Shown here: in pieces, positions 1 to 64,000 of the stretch
Layout: each line of letters opens with the position of its first letter
Numbering within the stretch: position 1 is the stretch's first letter
From: Acanthacorydalis orientalis
Lineage: Eukaryota > Arthropoda > Insecta > Megaloptera > Corydalidae
Direction: 5' to 3'
Length of the DNA stretch: 64,000 nucleotides
Assembly: GCA_034766995.1 (NCBI GenBank)
Contig: CM068315.1
Location: 38,688,818 to 38,752,817, forward strand
The notes under the pieces: generated by a model
Told to the model about the DNA's origin: nothing
Database searches by the model: none
What the model saw: only the letters and a program-made list of their open reading frames with translations
Made by a program: the position numbers and the translations under genes

Positions 1-89
1 CAAGGAGAAATTCTTCAAAAACAAATTGGTGATGGCAGTCATCGAAAAATAATCCTAACTACGAATTTATCAAATGACAAAAAATATAG
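1..89 (+). CDS. CNOT10: CNOT10 exon (5' end outside window)
   Basis: Open from base 1 in frame 1 (starts Q-G-E-I-L-Q-K-Q). The donor is GTTAGT at 90; two bases (AG) carry over to the next exon. Confidence 0.75.
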
Positions 90-1358
90 GTTAGTTGATT
101 TTATTTAACAATTTTGAATGCTTATTTTTAAACATTATAAATAATATGTCCTTGTGGATATGTACATATTTAGAAATTAAGTATAATTTTAGTGTTGAAA
201 GTCAATCATCAGCTATTCCAGTTCCAACATTGGAGTTTGCATCTCTTTGTTTAAGAAATGCTTTAATGCTTTTAACAATGGATGTTTCATCTCCAACATC
301 TGTTACATCACCAAATGGAACTCCATCGTTTTTGAAACCAAATCTGTCAATTTCTACAAAAACCACTTCAAAAGAATATAGTAGTTTGCATGTTTCTGTT
401 CTAATTGCCAGTGCCTATGTTTCTCTTTGCCTTGGAGATTATATTATGACATTGGAGTATTCGAATATGTTGCTTGAACAATCTAATGTTAGTGGAGCAC
501 ATAAGTAAGTATTAAAATAAAAATTATAAAATTTAATAATTTCTCATTTAGTGATAAACTGTGTATTACTGTTTTACATGATTTAATCATTTTATTTACT
601 GATAGTATTTTCAATATTTTCTTAGACTATTGGCACATCTTTATGCAGCAGAAGCATTAGTATTAATGAACAAAATATCTGAAGCTATTGAACTCCTTAA
701 TCCTGAAAATGTTCAAGATATTAACATTACAGATAATTCAAATGAAAGCGGAGACTTTTGTGTTAAAACAAAACCACAAACAAGTTAGTTACTGATATTA
801 TATATGTTTAGATACATTTAGTAATAAATTGTTTGCTTTAGATTGGTTTCCAAAAACATTAGAAAGTGCACAGTCAGTACTTAGATATAATTTAGCTGTT
901 GCATTAGCAATACGTGGAGATTTTGATAAAGCAGCTGAAACATTGAAAATTGTATGGCTTTCAAAAAGTCCTATACCAATACATGTTGTGATGTTAGTTT
1001 TGTACATAGAACTACAGCTAGGTAATGTATTTCAAAATTATATTTTTCTTTAAAATTACAAAACTGTAAATCAAAAAAATGTAAAGTCAAAAAACTACAG
1101 TGGAGGATAATTAGATAAAAATATTTTAATTTAAGATTAAAATTAAATAAGTTATTAAGAATAAAATTTTAAGTTAAATTGATTACATTCTTTTGTAGTA
1201 TAAAGGTAATAATGTCAAAAATAATCGAATACCATTGCTTAGAAAAATATTTACTAAACTAATATATTACATTTTTGTAAAAATATATTTTCTTATTTCA
1301 AGGTCGCCTGGATGCATCAAGGTCGTTTATTAAACAACACTGTCATCAGTACAAATAA
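1..1358 (+). CDS. CNOT10: CNOT10, CCR4-NOT complex subunit 10 (3' part)
   Basis: Last five exons of a TPR-type scaffold subunit of the CCR4-NOT deadenylase complex, a cytoplasmic mRNA decay machine. Exons 1-89, 193-504, 626-783, 842-1021 and 1303-1358 all have AG/GT borders and join in frame (795 nt, 264 residues plus stop). Recognisable CNOT10 blocks are the LRNAL segment, the ASAYVSLCLGDY helix pair, HLYAAEALVLMNKISEAIEL followed by LNPENV, and YNLAVALAIRGDFDKAAETL, which are TPR-like helical repeats. The N-terminal part lies upstream of the window. The protein stops soon after the last TPR-like block, so its tail seems shorter than in vertebrates. The gene ends about 1.1 kb before the mim start on the same strand. 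Family assignment is from recalled conserved motifs; I am confident. Confidence 0.9.
193..504 (+). CDS. CNOT10: CNOT10 exon
   Basis: Acceptor TTTTAG at 187-192, donor GTAAGT at 505. Carries the FASLCLRNALMLL block and the helix pair around ASAYVSLCLGDYIMTLEY. An ATG-initiated reading from 95 runs through the preceding intron and is not the real start. Confidence 0.88.
626..783 (+). CDS. CNOT10: CNOT10 exon
   Basis: Acceptor CTTAG at 621-625, donor GTTAGT at 784. Encodes LLAHLYAAEALVLMNK and LNPENV, the most diagnostic CNOT10 segment in the window. Confidence 0.9.
842..1021 (+). CDS. CNOT10: CNOT10 exon
   Basis: Acceptor TTTAG at 837-841, donor GTAATG at 1022. Encodes a TPR-like block (SVLRYNLAVALAIRGDFDKA) and the LVLYIELQL helix. 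Confidence 0.9.
1303..1358 (+). CDS. CNOT10: CNOT10 terminal exon
   Basis: Acceptor TTTCAAG ending 1302. Completes the split glycine codon and encodes GRLDASRSFIKQHCHQYK, then TAA at 1356-1358. Confidence 0.8.
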
Positions 1359-2452
1359 TATATAATTTTATTTTTCAAATAATAGTTGTTTATTGTTATT
1401 GTTCCTGTTTATATATCATTTCTAGGTATGTTTGCTGAATGTATGCGTGTAATTAAAAAAATATATAAAAACGAGTTGATTAAGTATTGATATCAATAAG
1501 TTTTAATTCCGTTTTTATTATTTTTTGTTTAGATTATTTCAAAATTTACATTTTTTTCATAAAATTAAATAATACATTTCATATAATTTCAGTATTATTA
1601 TTGGTGTATTCTTTCATAAAAGAATAATTCTAAACAAAATAATTACAATTTTATAGTAAAAATAAATCAGGGATAATAATTTTAATTAAATGTATTTTAT
1701 TTCACGCAATTCAAAAATGTTTGCGTTTTCAGTATTTCAAAAAGACCAGTTTGTTGTCAATTATCATATTCAATAAATTATCAAATAGATTAGTATACGT
1801 AAGTTTTACTAGATGGAAGTAAAGTGTACAACTATGCTGTTCGGGTCCGATTCGGCTATAATCGTGTACGCAACTGAAAGTAATGATCGGAAAAGAAGGG
1901 AACATATCACTGTATTAGTGCTGTTTTGTTCAAATAGTAATGGTCGTCGGATTAGAACGTCTTATTGAATAGCTATTATTTCGTGTTTCTTTCCGTATTT
2001 TTGTGTGAGATATGCCTGTTTTATTTGTCGAAAACGTGCCTGAATGTTTAAAAAATACATTGTTTAGCGAAAACTTTATTCTATGTAAGGTATTCAATAG
2101 AATATGTTAAAATTTATGTTAGTAGTTCAAACTCAGCAAGTGCAATAGTAATGTTACGAAATACATTTAAAAATATGTATTTAGATTAATACACTCATAT
2201 TAACTACTTTCTGATCATATCGTTAAAAATATATTCAAAGTGTTCGAAAGTCCTAATTGTATTAGACGTCAATTAATAGAATAAAAAAATGATTGTAACA
2301 TTATTGGTGTCTTGTGCTGTGTTCCAAATAAATATTAATTACCGTTCAAGTGTATAGGTACTTTAAATATTTCAGATTAATAAGTTTTTCGGTGTTTATT
2401 TATTTTACGTATGTGTATGTGTGCGTGCGTGTAGGTATTTATATAGGCTACG
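1359..2452 (+). other. CNOT10 3'UTR, spacer and probable mim promoter/5'UTR
   Basis: No conserved coding. About 1800-2060 is visibly less AT-rich than its surroundings, which suggests the mim promoter or first untranslated exon. A 32-codon open frame (2012-2110, starts M-P-V-L-F-V-E-N) lies in it and could be an upstream ORF. The sequence just before the mim ATG is GT-rich. Confidence 0.4.
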
Positions 2453-55972
<53,520 letters not shown>

Positions 55973-58816
55973 ATCGTATTTTGTTAAATAATGAAATTAT
56001 CAGAAGTTTTAAATTTATTGAAATGTTCTTTTGTTTCTTATTGATGTTTCAGCTTTTCGACAGTGTCTATACTTTGGCAAAGAAAAAACTATGTATGGAA
56101 TATTTATTACTCTTAATACATCGATAGATGAATAAAAGGGAGTAAATTGTATAGTATTTAAATTACAAAGTAAATTATATATCACCAAATTAAAAAAAAT
56201 ATGGTACATTTAAGTATTTAAGTAAATTCAGTATGACACAGGTAATAAAAACATTGAATCATTTAATCATTGTATCCACTATAAGAATATATTAAAATAG
56301 TTAGTTAATTTTTAGCACTCTTTAAGTGTAATGCACGTTTATTTAAAAATACCGTTTTTTTTTTTATTTATAGATCATTGTAAATTATAACTACTATATC
56401 ATTGTATTATTACAAAAATGAGATAATTGCATATAATATAAATCATAATATATTTGTCCATATAAAACATTAATTATGAGAGCGACTGAATATTAATTAA
56501 ATTTATTTTTTTATAAACATATTTCAAATGCATAGTATTCACTGTGTAGGGTTTTTTGTAGTTATTTAGTGTTAAGTTTTAGTATTAGGAATAATAAATG
56601 GTGAATTTTTGGTTCTATTTCTTTGTTTTTGCAAAATAATACTTGGGGATATGTTTATCACAGACAAATACATAAAATTTTAACAATCTTTCAATTTTTC
56701 AGTTAAAGAACAATAGTTTATTGTAATAAACAGAACTCAGTGTATTTTATAAGTACATTAATATTAAATTATATTTAAAATGTCTACCATTTAGCTTAAA
56801 TCGTACCCAAGTTTTTAATATTATTATTAAGGAGCTATTCATATCATTCAATTGTTATAAGCCCATATTAAGAATAATAATTTGTAGATATTATCTAAAT
56901 TTATTAGACAAATAGAAACAATTTTAGTTATTCATTTTGAAAGACAAAAGAGTTTGTGATAAGCATAACCTTTTATAATTTCATAAGCTCAATGTTTGTA
57001 AAAAAACCAAACTATATTAAGTAAACAATTTGCTAATTTTGTAAATCAGCCCTTTCTGTATCATTATAAATGTCAAATTACAAATTAAAAGATAAATTTA
57101 TCTTAATGTACTTAAATGTTAATGTAAAATTAGTAATTCCATCAATACAATTTAAAGTATTATGTAATTTACAATCAAAAAATTGTATGCATACAAGATT
57201 TGTGTGTGTGTGTATGGGTATGGGTATGTATCTACATAAAAACGCATTTATATAAACAGCAATATGATTACAGAAATGATTTTTCATCTTTATGCATTGG
57301 TTTCATAAAGATTTTGTTAAAATCGGTTTTTAGTAATTTTTTCAGTTTCTAATTTAAGATGACATATCGATAAGATAATTAAATTATTGTGATGTCATGA
57401 ATAATTTGATTCTTGGCAAACATCAGTAACTAGGTGAATAAAGATAATTCGTCCCATTTTCATTGTGTATTACTAAATATTTCTATATAAGTTGAATTCA
57501 TGTTCTCCAAATAAAATAAACATTTAAATATGTATGTGTTCATTAATGCACCCTATTCTATTTATTCCTGTTATTAATTTACATAGAATACATATTTTTT
57601 CTAAATCAAGTAAATATTTTAGTTTAGATTTTTGAAAAATATAAAAAACAACTGAACTTATAAAAAATGCCTGCCTATCATTAGTATTTTTAAATTTAGA
57701 AATCAATTAGTTGTATACTGTTTTTTTGTAAAAAAAGATGTTTTAAACAAATTTTCAGTAAATAGAAATAAATGCTTTTAAAAAATAAGGGTGTTTGAAA
57801 TATAATTATTTTTAATTAATTACAAATGTTTGTCATTAAACAGTTATAGATACATTGATAATTTAATTTTATTGAATAATAAATTCAAATTAAAATAATT
57901 ATGCCAATTAATAAATATACATTATATATATATATAATTACACATATACAGAATTTTATTCATGATATATACACAACAAATACTCATTAGTTCTGTATTA
58001 AAACCTAAAGTAATGAGAATCGTTACTTATAATTATTATAAAAATACTTAGTCAAAATATCGCATATATCATTTGTCTCCCCCCCCCCCCAACAATCAAT
58101 TACATTTTTTAATAACAATACTGTAGCTTTTAAATGACAACTGTACTATTTTAGTTAATTTTAAAAATGCACTGTTTACTTTTTTAAGAATATATTCCTA
58201 TATGAAAAATTATGAGATGTTTTGAAAATAGTCAAAAAAATTAGATCCAAAAATGTTTCTATTGAAAAGTTTTAAGTTGCAAGGTTTTAAATGCTGTATA
58301 AATTATTGAAGAACTAAGAGTTGAGTTTTATGAATGAAAATATATGAATTTTATGTAGATTTAAGTGAAAAATAATGAAAAGTATAATTATAATTAATTA
58401 ATATATTTGAGTATATATATATATATATATATATCTTAGAACCTGTTAGATATGGTTGATATATTTTAAAACAATTATTTATTGATTAGTCATATTTGGG
58501 AAGCATGGTTTTTAATATTAACCTTACATCGCATGCCTATTATATTGCATCGTTGGTTGATTTGGCGTTCAAAGTGTTAATATTAGTTTCGTGTTGCTTG
58601 TTGCTGTACTCATGTTATACATAAGTCAACATTAAAAACAAAAAATTGCTAATTATTTGACAGTCTGCAATCGTTGAGTACATTTGAAAGTAGATTGATG
58701 TATTTATAAATGTAAACATTAAGAAAAAGAAAATAATAAATTACAGCGATGCGTCTGATATCGAATTATTAACTATATTACGAATAGAACAACTTCCTGC
58801 ATAAAATCGGTACTCC
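55973..58816. other. mim 3'UTR and spacer to the zinc-finger gene
   Basis: No coding. Several AATAAA-type signals follow the mim stop (for example near 56130 and 56590), so its 3' end is unclear. A run of C's at 58080-58091 and a short TA array at 58410-58434 are present. An acceptor-like TTACAG at 58741-58746 suggests an upstream untranslated exon of the zinc-finger gene, with a 7-codon upstream ORF at 58750. Confidence 0.5.
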
Positions 58817-59441
58817 ATGGAAAATATATCAGCTACATCGTGGCTAGAATTAGACCCAGTGCCTCCTATATTTACGACTGCCCGAAGTGACGAGAATGTA
58901 AGTTTCATTGATTTAAAACCAATGGCGATATATCCAACGATTATTGAGGATCGAAATGTTGCACAGCCAGTTGAGTTCAATGAATCTGAACACCAATTAT
59001 TGAATGAATTAAATTCATATCATGATCTTTCAACATCAAATGCGTGTGTAAACTTGGATGAAAATGGTAAAAGTAGAGGCTGTGAATTTTCCGCATTAAG
59101 TTTAGTGTATAGTAAATCAGACTATGATGACATTCAGAAGAGTAACGATTCAGTCGTGTTTACTTTACACGATTCGATCGGTACATATGATGAAAGGACG
59201 GGATTCTCGGGTGCACCGTCCGAAGACGATAAGACTGCGACCGGTTCTTCCATTAGTTTATACGAAGATTCTGTTGATGAAACAATCTCATCGGTAGTCA
59301 GAAAAAATTATGATTCCGAAGGAATCGAAACTCCAAAAGAAACTGTATCAGATGATGAAATAAATACATTGCGAAGGTATACATGTAATACGTGTTCAGA
59401 AGATTTCACTACATTGAGTGTATTAGATCAACATATTGCTG
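58817..59441 (+). CDS. Zinc-finger gene exon 1
   Basis: Residues 1-209: acidic N-terminal region and most of finger 1 (YTCNTCSEDFTTLSVLDQH). Donor GTAAGG at 59442. Confidence 0.9.
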
Positions 59442-60139
59442 GTAAGGGTTTTATTTTCAATTAAATATGTGTTGTATTGACTATGAAATTGTTTACAGTT
59501 ACTCATCAAAACCGAAATAACAAATGTACATTATGTGACAAAACATTCTCTCGAGTAGACTATTTAACTCTGCATATGCGTCATCATACAGGTGAAAAAC
59601 CTCATGTGTGCAGTGTCTGCAACAAAGGTTTCACTCAAAGTGGAAGCTTAAATAAACACATGCACTTGCATTCAGGGCAAAGGCCTTTTGAATGTAATGT
59701 TTGTGGACATAGGTTTACAGAAAATGTAAAACTCAAGAATCATATGCGACGACATAATGGAGATAGACCGTTTCGGTGTGAAATATGTGACAAAACTTTT
59801 GCTGAAGCAACAAATTTGAAACGTCATTTCCGAACACATACAGGTAAATTTTATCTTTTTTATACTATCTAATATATTTAATGTGTTCTTATATTCCTAT
59901 GTTGTTAATTTAAATATAAAAAGAATACTTATTTGTTTATAATAGAAAATACAGTGATTGCTATAGATAATAAAATAGTATCTGTAAATAAATATTTTTA
60001 AAAATAATTTGTTTTATATATTTGTATATTTTTTTTCAATATAAAAATTTAATGGAAAAAAGTTCTTTCAGGCATTAAACTTAATGTTTATTGTTAGAAT
60101 TTGTTTAAAATGTATTTTAAATTAATTTCAGGTAAATGA
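58817..60139 (+). CDS. C2H2 zinc-finger protein (five fingers)
   Basis: Probable nuclear DNA-binding regulator. Exons 58817-59441, 59499-59843 and a tiny last exon 60132-60139 (G|GT AAA TGA) give 325 residues. An in-frame stop shortly before ATG 58817 fixes the start. Residues 1-187 are acidic and Ser/Thr-rich without a known domain. Fingers by Cys/His positions: 190/193/206/211 (split by intron 1, H-x4-H), 218/221/234/238, 246/249/262/266, 274/277/290/294 and 302/305/318/322. Linkers HTGEKPH, HSGQRPF and HNGDRPF are typical of C2H2 arrays. The protein ends right after the last finger (FRTHTGK). Without the last splice the frame would end after 12 more codons; with an alternative exon at 60570 it gains about 50 residues. 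I do not recognise the orthologue. Confidence 0.88.
59499..59843 (+). CDS. Zinc-finger gene exon 2
   Basis: Residues 209-324: end of finger 1 (VTHQ) and fingers 2-5. Acceptor GTTTACAG ends 59498, donor GTAAAT at 59844. Confidence 0.93.
60132..60139 (+). CDS. Zinc-finger gene possible last exon (GK, stop)
   Basis: Acceptor ATTTCAG ends 60131; completes the split Gly codon, then AAA TGA. So short that it needs transcript support. Confidence 0.45.
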
Positions 60140-60569
60140 AAATGAAAATAGACTACCGAACCATTAATTAGGACAATTTTCAACTAATTAATTAAAAGAA
60201 CTCTTTTAGCAACGTAAACACAGCTTTTGTAATTAAAATCGTTGTAGATATAAAAATGTAATGTATAAAATATCTAAATATGATGTTGATAAATTGAAGT
60301 ACATTTTTCAATTTATGAAGATCATAAATTCGATAACAATACGATTTCTTACTTATCAACTCGCGCTCATTTTAATTTTCGCATTAGTGTAAGTTCTCTC
60401 CAATATTTACATATGATGTATTCAAAGTAATTTAGTTGATATTTAGGAATATATAAATATATAATAGGAGAGCACACATACATCACACGGAAAATGAAAT
60501 AAAATGTATATTTGAAACCACAATCACTATTTATAAGTGAACAAATAAAAAAATAAATAAAAAAAATAG

Positions 60570-60721
60570 TCACTCGTATTATGGAACGATGTCCATTGAA
60601 TCTTGAGTATTCTTTTTGGGCCCAGTATGAGCCTTTTGTTAGTAAAGTGTGGGCGAGGAATTTTCCTTGCAATGATGTTATTGAAACATATGGATATGGA
60701 ACATCCGAAAGAAGAGACTGA
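60570..60721 (+). CDS. Candidate alternative terminal exon or small gene
   Basis: After an AAAAAATAG acceptor-like site, the frame reads TRIMERCPLNLEYSFWAQYE, PFVSKVWARNFPCNDVIETY, GYGTSERRD and TGA (60719-60721). It begins with two bases that would complete the carried G of zinc-finger exon 2, so splicing 59843 to 60570 stays open. Codon and amino-acid use (W, C, Y, P, balanced charges) look coding, and the block is far less AT-rich than its flanks. From its own ATG (60581) it would be a 46-residue protein. No family recognised. Confidence 0.4.
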
Positions 60722-61763
60722 TTCGTTGTAGTATTCTTATTTTTAAATATAATTAAAAAACAAAAGATATTGAGTGATGTTGTATTTAAACAGTTGAGTA
60801 CTTTAATTACTAGCCAGTATGCTGTGAATTATTAAAAATTCAGAATAAAATTATTACTGACGTTTATATTATATATTGAATAAAAGATGACATTAATTGT
60901 GAGTTTTGTATGTATAAAAAGTATATTTTTAATTATCGAAACAATTTTTCCTGTGGCAAATACATATTTATTATCAAATAATTTATTATAAACAAATGTA
61001 ATAATTTATATTTTATATAATTATCCTGAAAATACATTTTCTTTGAATTTCTGTAATTGTAAAAATGAAAAATAAATTAAGTTATATTTATATTATATAT
61101 TCTGAATGAACATTTTTTTAAATAATTTTTATTTAAATATATATTATCTATACAAAGTTCACAAACTATAAGTTTTACTAAATTAATTAAGAGACCATTA
61201 GTAATTAATGTACAGAAAAAATAAGTATATTAATTGTATGTGTAATAAATGTGTGCATAAATGTATGATAGTAATAAAGTACTCAAATTTGTTTTGATAT
61301 TAAATTTTAAAAAATATATATCCAAAGAATTTTTTGATGTGTTAAATTAATTTTTAGATCTGATAAAACAAAAAAAATGAATATATGCTAATAGAATAAT
61401 TTGAAAATTATGTATAATTGGGAAGGTATGAATAATTTAATGATTGTTAAAAACATGACTAAATATCAATATTTGATATAGACTTGATTGTAAGTTAATA
61501 TCTATAATTTAAATAGTGATTTAGTATACACTGTGTCTCTTTACACAGTATTATAGATTTCATTCATTAAAATATTATACTTTCTTTGAGTAATACATGC
61601 CGCTTGAAAATAATTACAAAGTTGATAGGAAATATCATTTTAGACATGTGATTTGTGTATTAGACAACTTTTATTCAACTTTTTTATAATTGTATTATTT
61701 ATTAATTACATTATGTGTAGTTCAGATATTTTTGTTTTTGCATAGAAAATTGTAATTGAAGCC

Positions 61764-61821
<58 letters not shown>

Positions 61822-64000
61822 GAATCTATTTTTTTCTTATGTATATACATTAAATTATTAGCAGTTTTAATACAAATTACACCATATTTTAGATATTGAA
61901 TCTAAAAAAAATTATATAACAGATGTTTCAGATGGGTTTGATTTATTTCTTATCAACTTTTTAATTCACATAATAATGAACTTTTTTACATAAAGTTCCC
62001 TTATAATTAAAAATTATAAAAAATCAGTATTTTAGTAGTATGTTAATTTTATCAATATTAATTTTTTTATTTCATTCCACATATAGAAATAATAGATCAT
62101 TTTTTATTTCATTATATGAATTTATCTTTTTAATAGTAAAATCGACAGATTAATTTTTTTCCTATTTATTTATTTTTTTTAACATATTTTCACATTTATT
62201 ATTGCATATAGCAGCTTATATATTTCAATATTGTATCAAAAATAAAATATTTAAACTATCTTATAATTTTTACTGTTTAGCAGTTGATTTTTCATTTTGT
62301 AATTATTGAGATAATTCCTATTTATACATGACAAAAATCAACTTATCATTTATAAACTATTAGATATTTGTTTAATTCAAGTCAAAAGAAAATTCATTGT
62401 GATAATTTTTATTTTGATTTAAATGTGCCATTTATTGTAGTTCGATTAAAGTATAAATATATACTTCTATTTATGTATAATTATGTTATATACTGACTGA
62501 AATTTATTATTATGAAGGTCAATTCTGTAATAGTCAATTTGTGTTCAAATCATGTAAGATAGTTACACATTTTCATTAATAAACAAGAATATGAGAAAAA
62601 CATTATCCATTTATATTAGAAGTTTTTTCATTTTTCTTTGAATTTAATATGAAAAATTGTAGCTTTAATAATTGTATTTTTGTTTCAAAACATTTTAGTA
62701 ACTTCCAAAAAAATAATAATTAAGTTTCATAAAAATAGTCTATGATATTGAGAAGAAAAAAGTATAGTTAGATTTAAATTAATTGTTTAACAAATTGCAT
62801 CTATATTTATAGAATTGACCTGTATATTAATATCAAAATGTATTTTAAACAAGAATATATATATTTATCAATAATGAGCATTATCAAAAAAATCTTCCAA
62901 AAAAATGTTAAAAATTAATGTAATGAATTCTTCCATTATTGCCTAAAAACATGCATTTATTCTTACATAATATTTATGACTTACTTTACATGTAAAATCG
63001 TTTGTGCGACTTTACTTGAGTATAATACTATTGTAGTTCCTTAACTAAACAACAAGGAAAATCCAATAATTTATAAGAGATACCCACATGTATATTATAC
63101 ATATATGTATATGTATGTGTGTGTATTTTATATATATATATATATAATTGTTTTAAGAAAAACACTAAAAACCTAATGTACAAATTACATTAATAAAATT
63201 TGATAAAAAATGCTACTGAGAAATTGCCAGTTCATGTAAATTTTTTATCAGGGTATAATAACAAAACCCAAAGCATGGCAAAAATGTTCAAATTTGTAAA
63301 AAATATAGGAAGTAAACTCGCACTAATGTTTTTAGATTAAGTATGACGGAAAAAACATTGAAATTTGAAAATACATTACATCAGAGATTATAAAAAATGG
63401 AACTTTGATAATCCAACTGTTTTGAATAAAACTATTGACATAAATGTTCAATTATTAAATAAACTTTTGCAATAAGAATCCATTGTGTAATTTTATCACA
63501 ATGTAAAACATTCCAATTTAATTGGTAAATCTTTTTTTATATTTGTGTAAAATCTAATTTTAATTGAAAATGAATGTCAATGTAAATTATTAGCTTCTTT
63601 TAAATTAATAGAATTGTGTGTTACTTATTATCTTTTATGTATTTAAAAGAACAAAATAACAGTTCTTTTCTCATATTAATTCATATACTTATATACACAA
63701 AATAAATCGTAATTACTAAGATTAACTTAGAAAACTAAATATATTGTATAATAATCTTAAAAATAGTAAACAAAAAATGATGAATACTAGAAAACTAAAA
63801 GCAAAAATCATAACACCAAAATTATTATAGTATACTCATCACAAAGTATTATTAATAAGTCTCAATTCATAAAGTTATGATTATCAATGTTCCATCACTT
63901 AAAAATTATTGATGACACATTTAATAATAATTTTCTATAAAATACATTAAAAGCACATATTATTGAACTTTGAAATAAAAGTATGTTTATAGATTGTCCA
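60722..64000. other. AT-rich region without recognised genes
   Basis: One TA array (61770-61819) and short TA runs near 63110-63146. No splice-linked open frames, transposon ends or RNA genes seen on either strand. Confidence 0.65.
61770..61819. repeat. (TA)n microsatellite
   Basis: Pure TA array, the only long one in the last 13 kb. Confidence 0.96.

Noticed and set aside
60367..60672. 101-codon minus-strand open frame
   Set aside because: Overlaps the more protein-like plus-strand block at 60570-60721 and extends into low-complexity AT sequence; probably its shadow.

Overview
This is a strongly AT-rich, intron-containing insect nuclear window. The insect assignment rests on an RR-2 cuticular protein gene, an insect-type IMD/WH2 'missing-in-metastasis' gene and several insect-type mariner elements. 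A hymenopteran is possible from base composition, but I cannot prove an order from sequence alone. Nothing bacterial, viral or CRISPR-like was seen.

Layout. Positions 1-1358 (+) hold the last five exons of CNOT10, a CCR4-NOT subunit. Positions 2453-55972 (+) are occupied by one large gene, mim/MTSS1: 18 coding exons that join in frame into a 917-residue protein with an N-terminal IMD (I-BAR) domain, a long Ser/Pro-rich middle and a C-terminal WH2 actin-binding motif. Its first three introns are very long (6.6, 5.5 and 30.9 kb) and contain most of the repeats. A complete three-exon cuticular protein gene (179 aa, signal peptide, six AH[AG]P heptads, RR-2 chitin-binding domain) lies antisense inside intron 3 (23780-28152) with its own TATA box. 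Positions 58817-60139 (+) encode a 325-residue protein with five C2H2 zinc fingers. A further coding-like exon at 60570-60721 is frame-compatible with that gene. From about 60.7 kb to the end I see no gene.

Repeats and mobile elements. About 45 long (TA)n arrays, often compound with (CA)n, (GT)n or (CT)n, are spread from 3.8 to 50.4 kb; only one long array (61.8 kb) is found after that. Transposon remains include a Tigger/pogo deletion derivative (4078-5478), two intact-ended mariner pseudo-elements (21014-22340 and 34335-35613), a 5'-incomplete mariner (44340-45447), an IS630/Tc1-mariner relic (16237-18094) interrupted by a non-autonomous hAT (16370-17056), another hAT (39409-40122), two copies of one hAT-type MITE (11009-11169, 44144-44308), and Helitron pieces (11410-11875, 20041-20084, 51893-52375). 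All transposase reading frames are broken.

Biologically the genes look unrelated: mRNA deadenylation (CNOT10), membrane curvature and actin (mim), exoskeleton (cuticle gene) and transcription (zinc finger). The most useful second looks are the nested cuticle gene, the nested transposons, the coding-like islands not explained by the gene models (60.6, 5.8 and 33.1 kb), and the sharp fall in (TA)n density along the window. I did not find a convincing new biological system.
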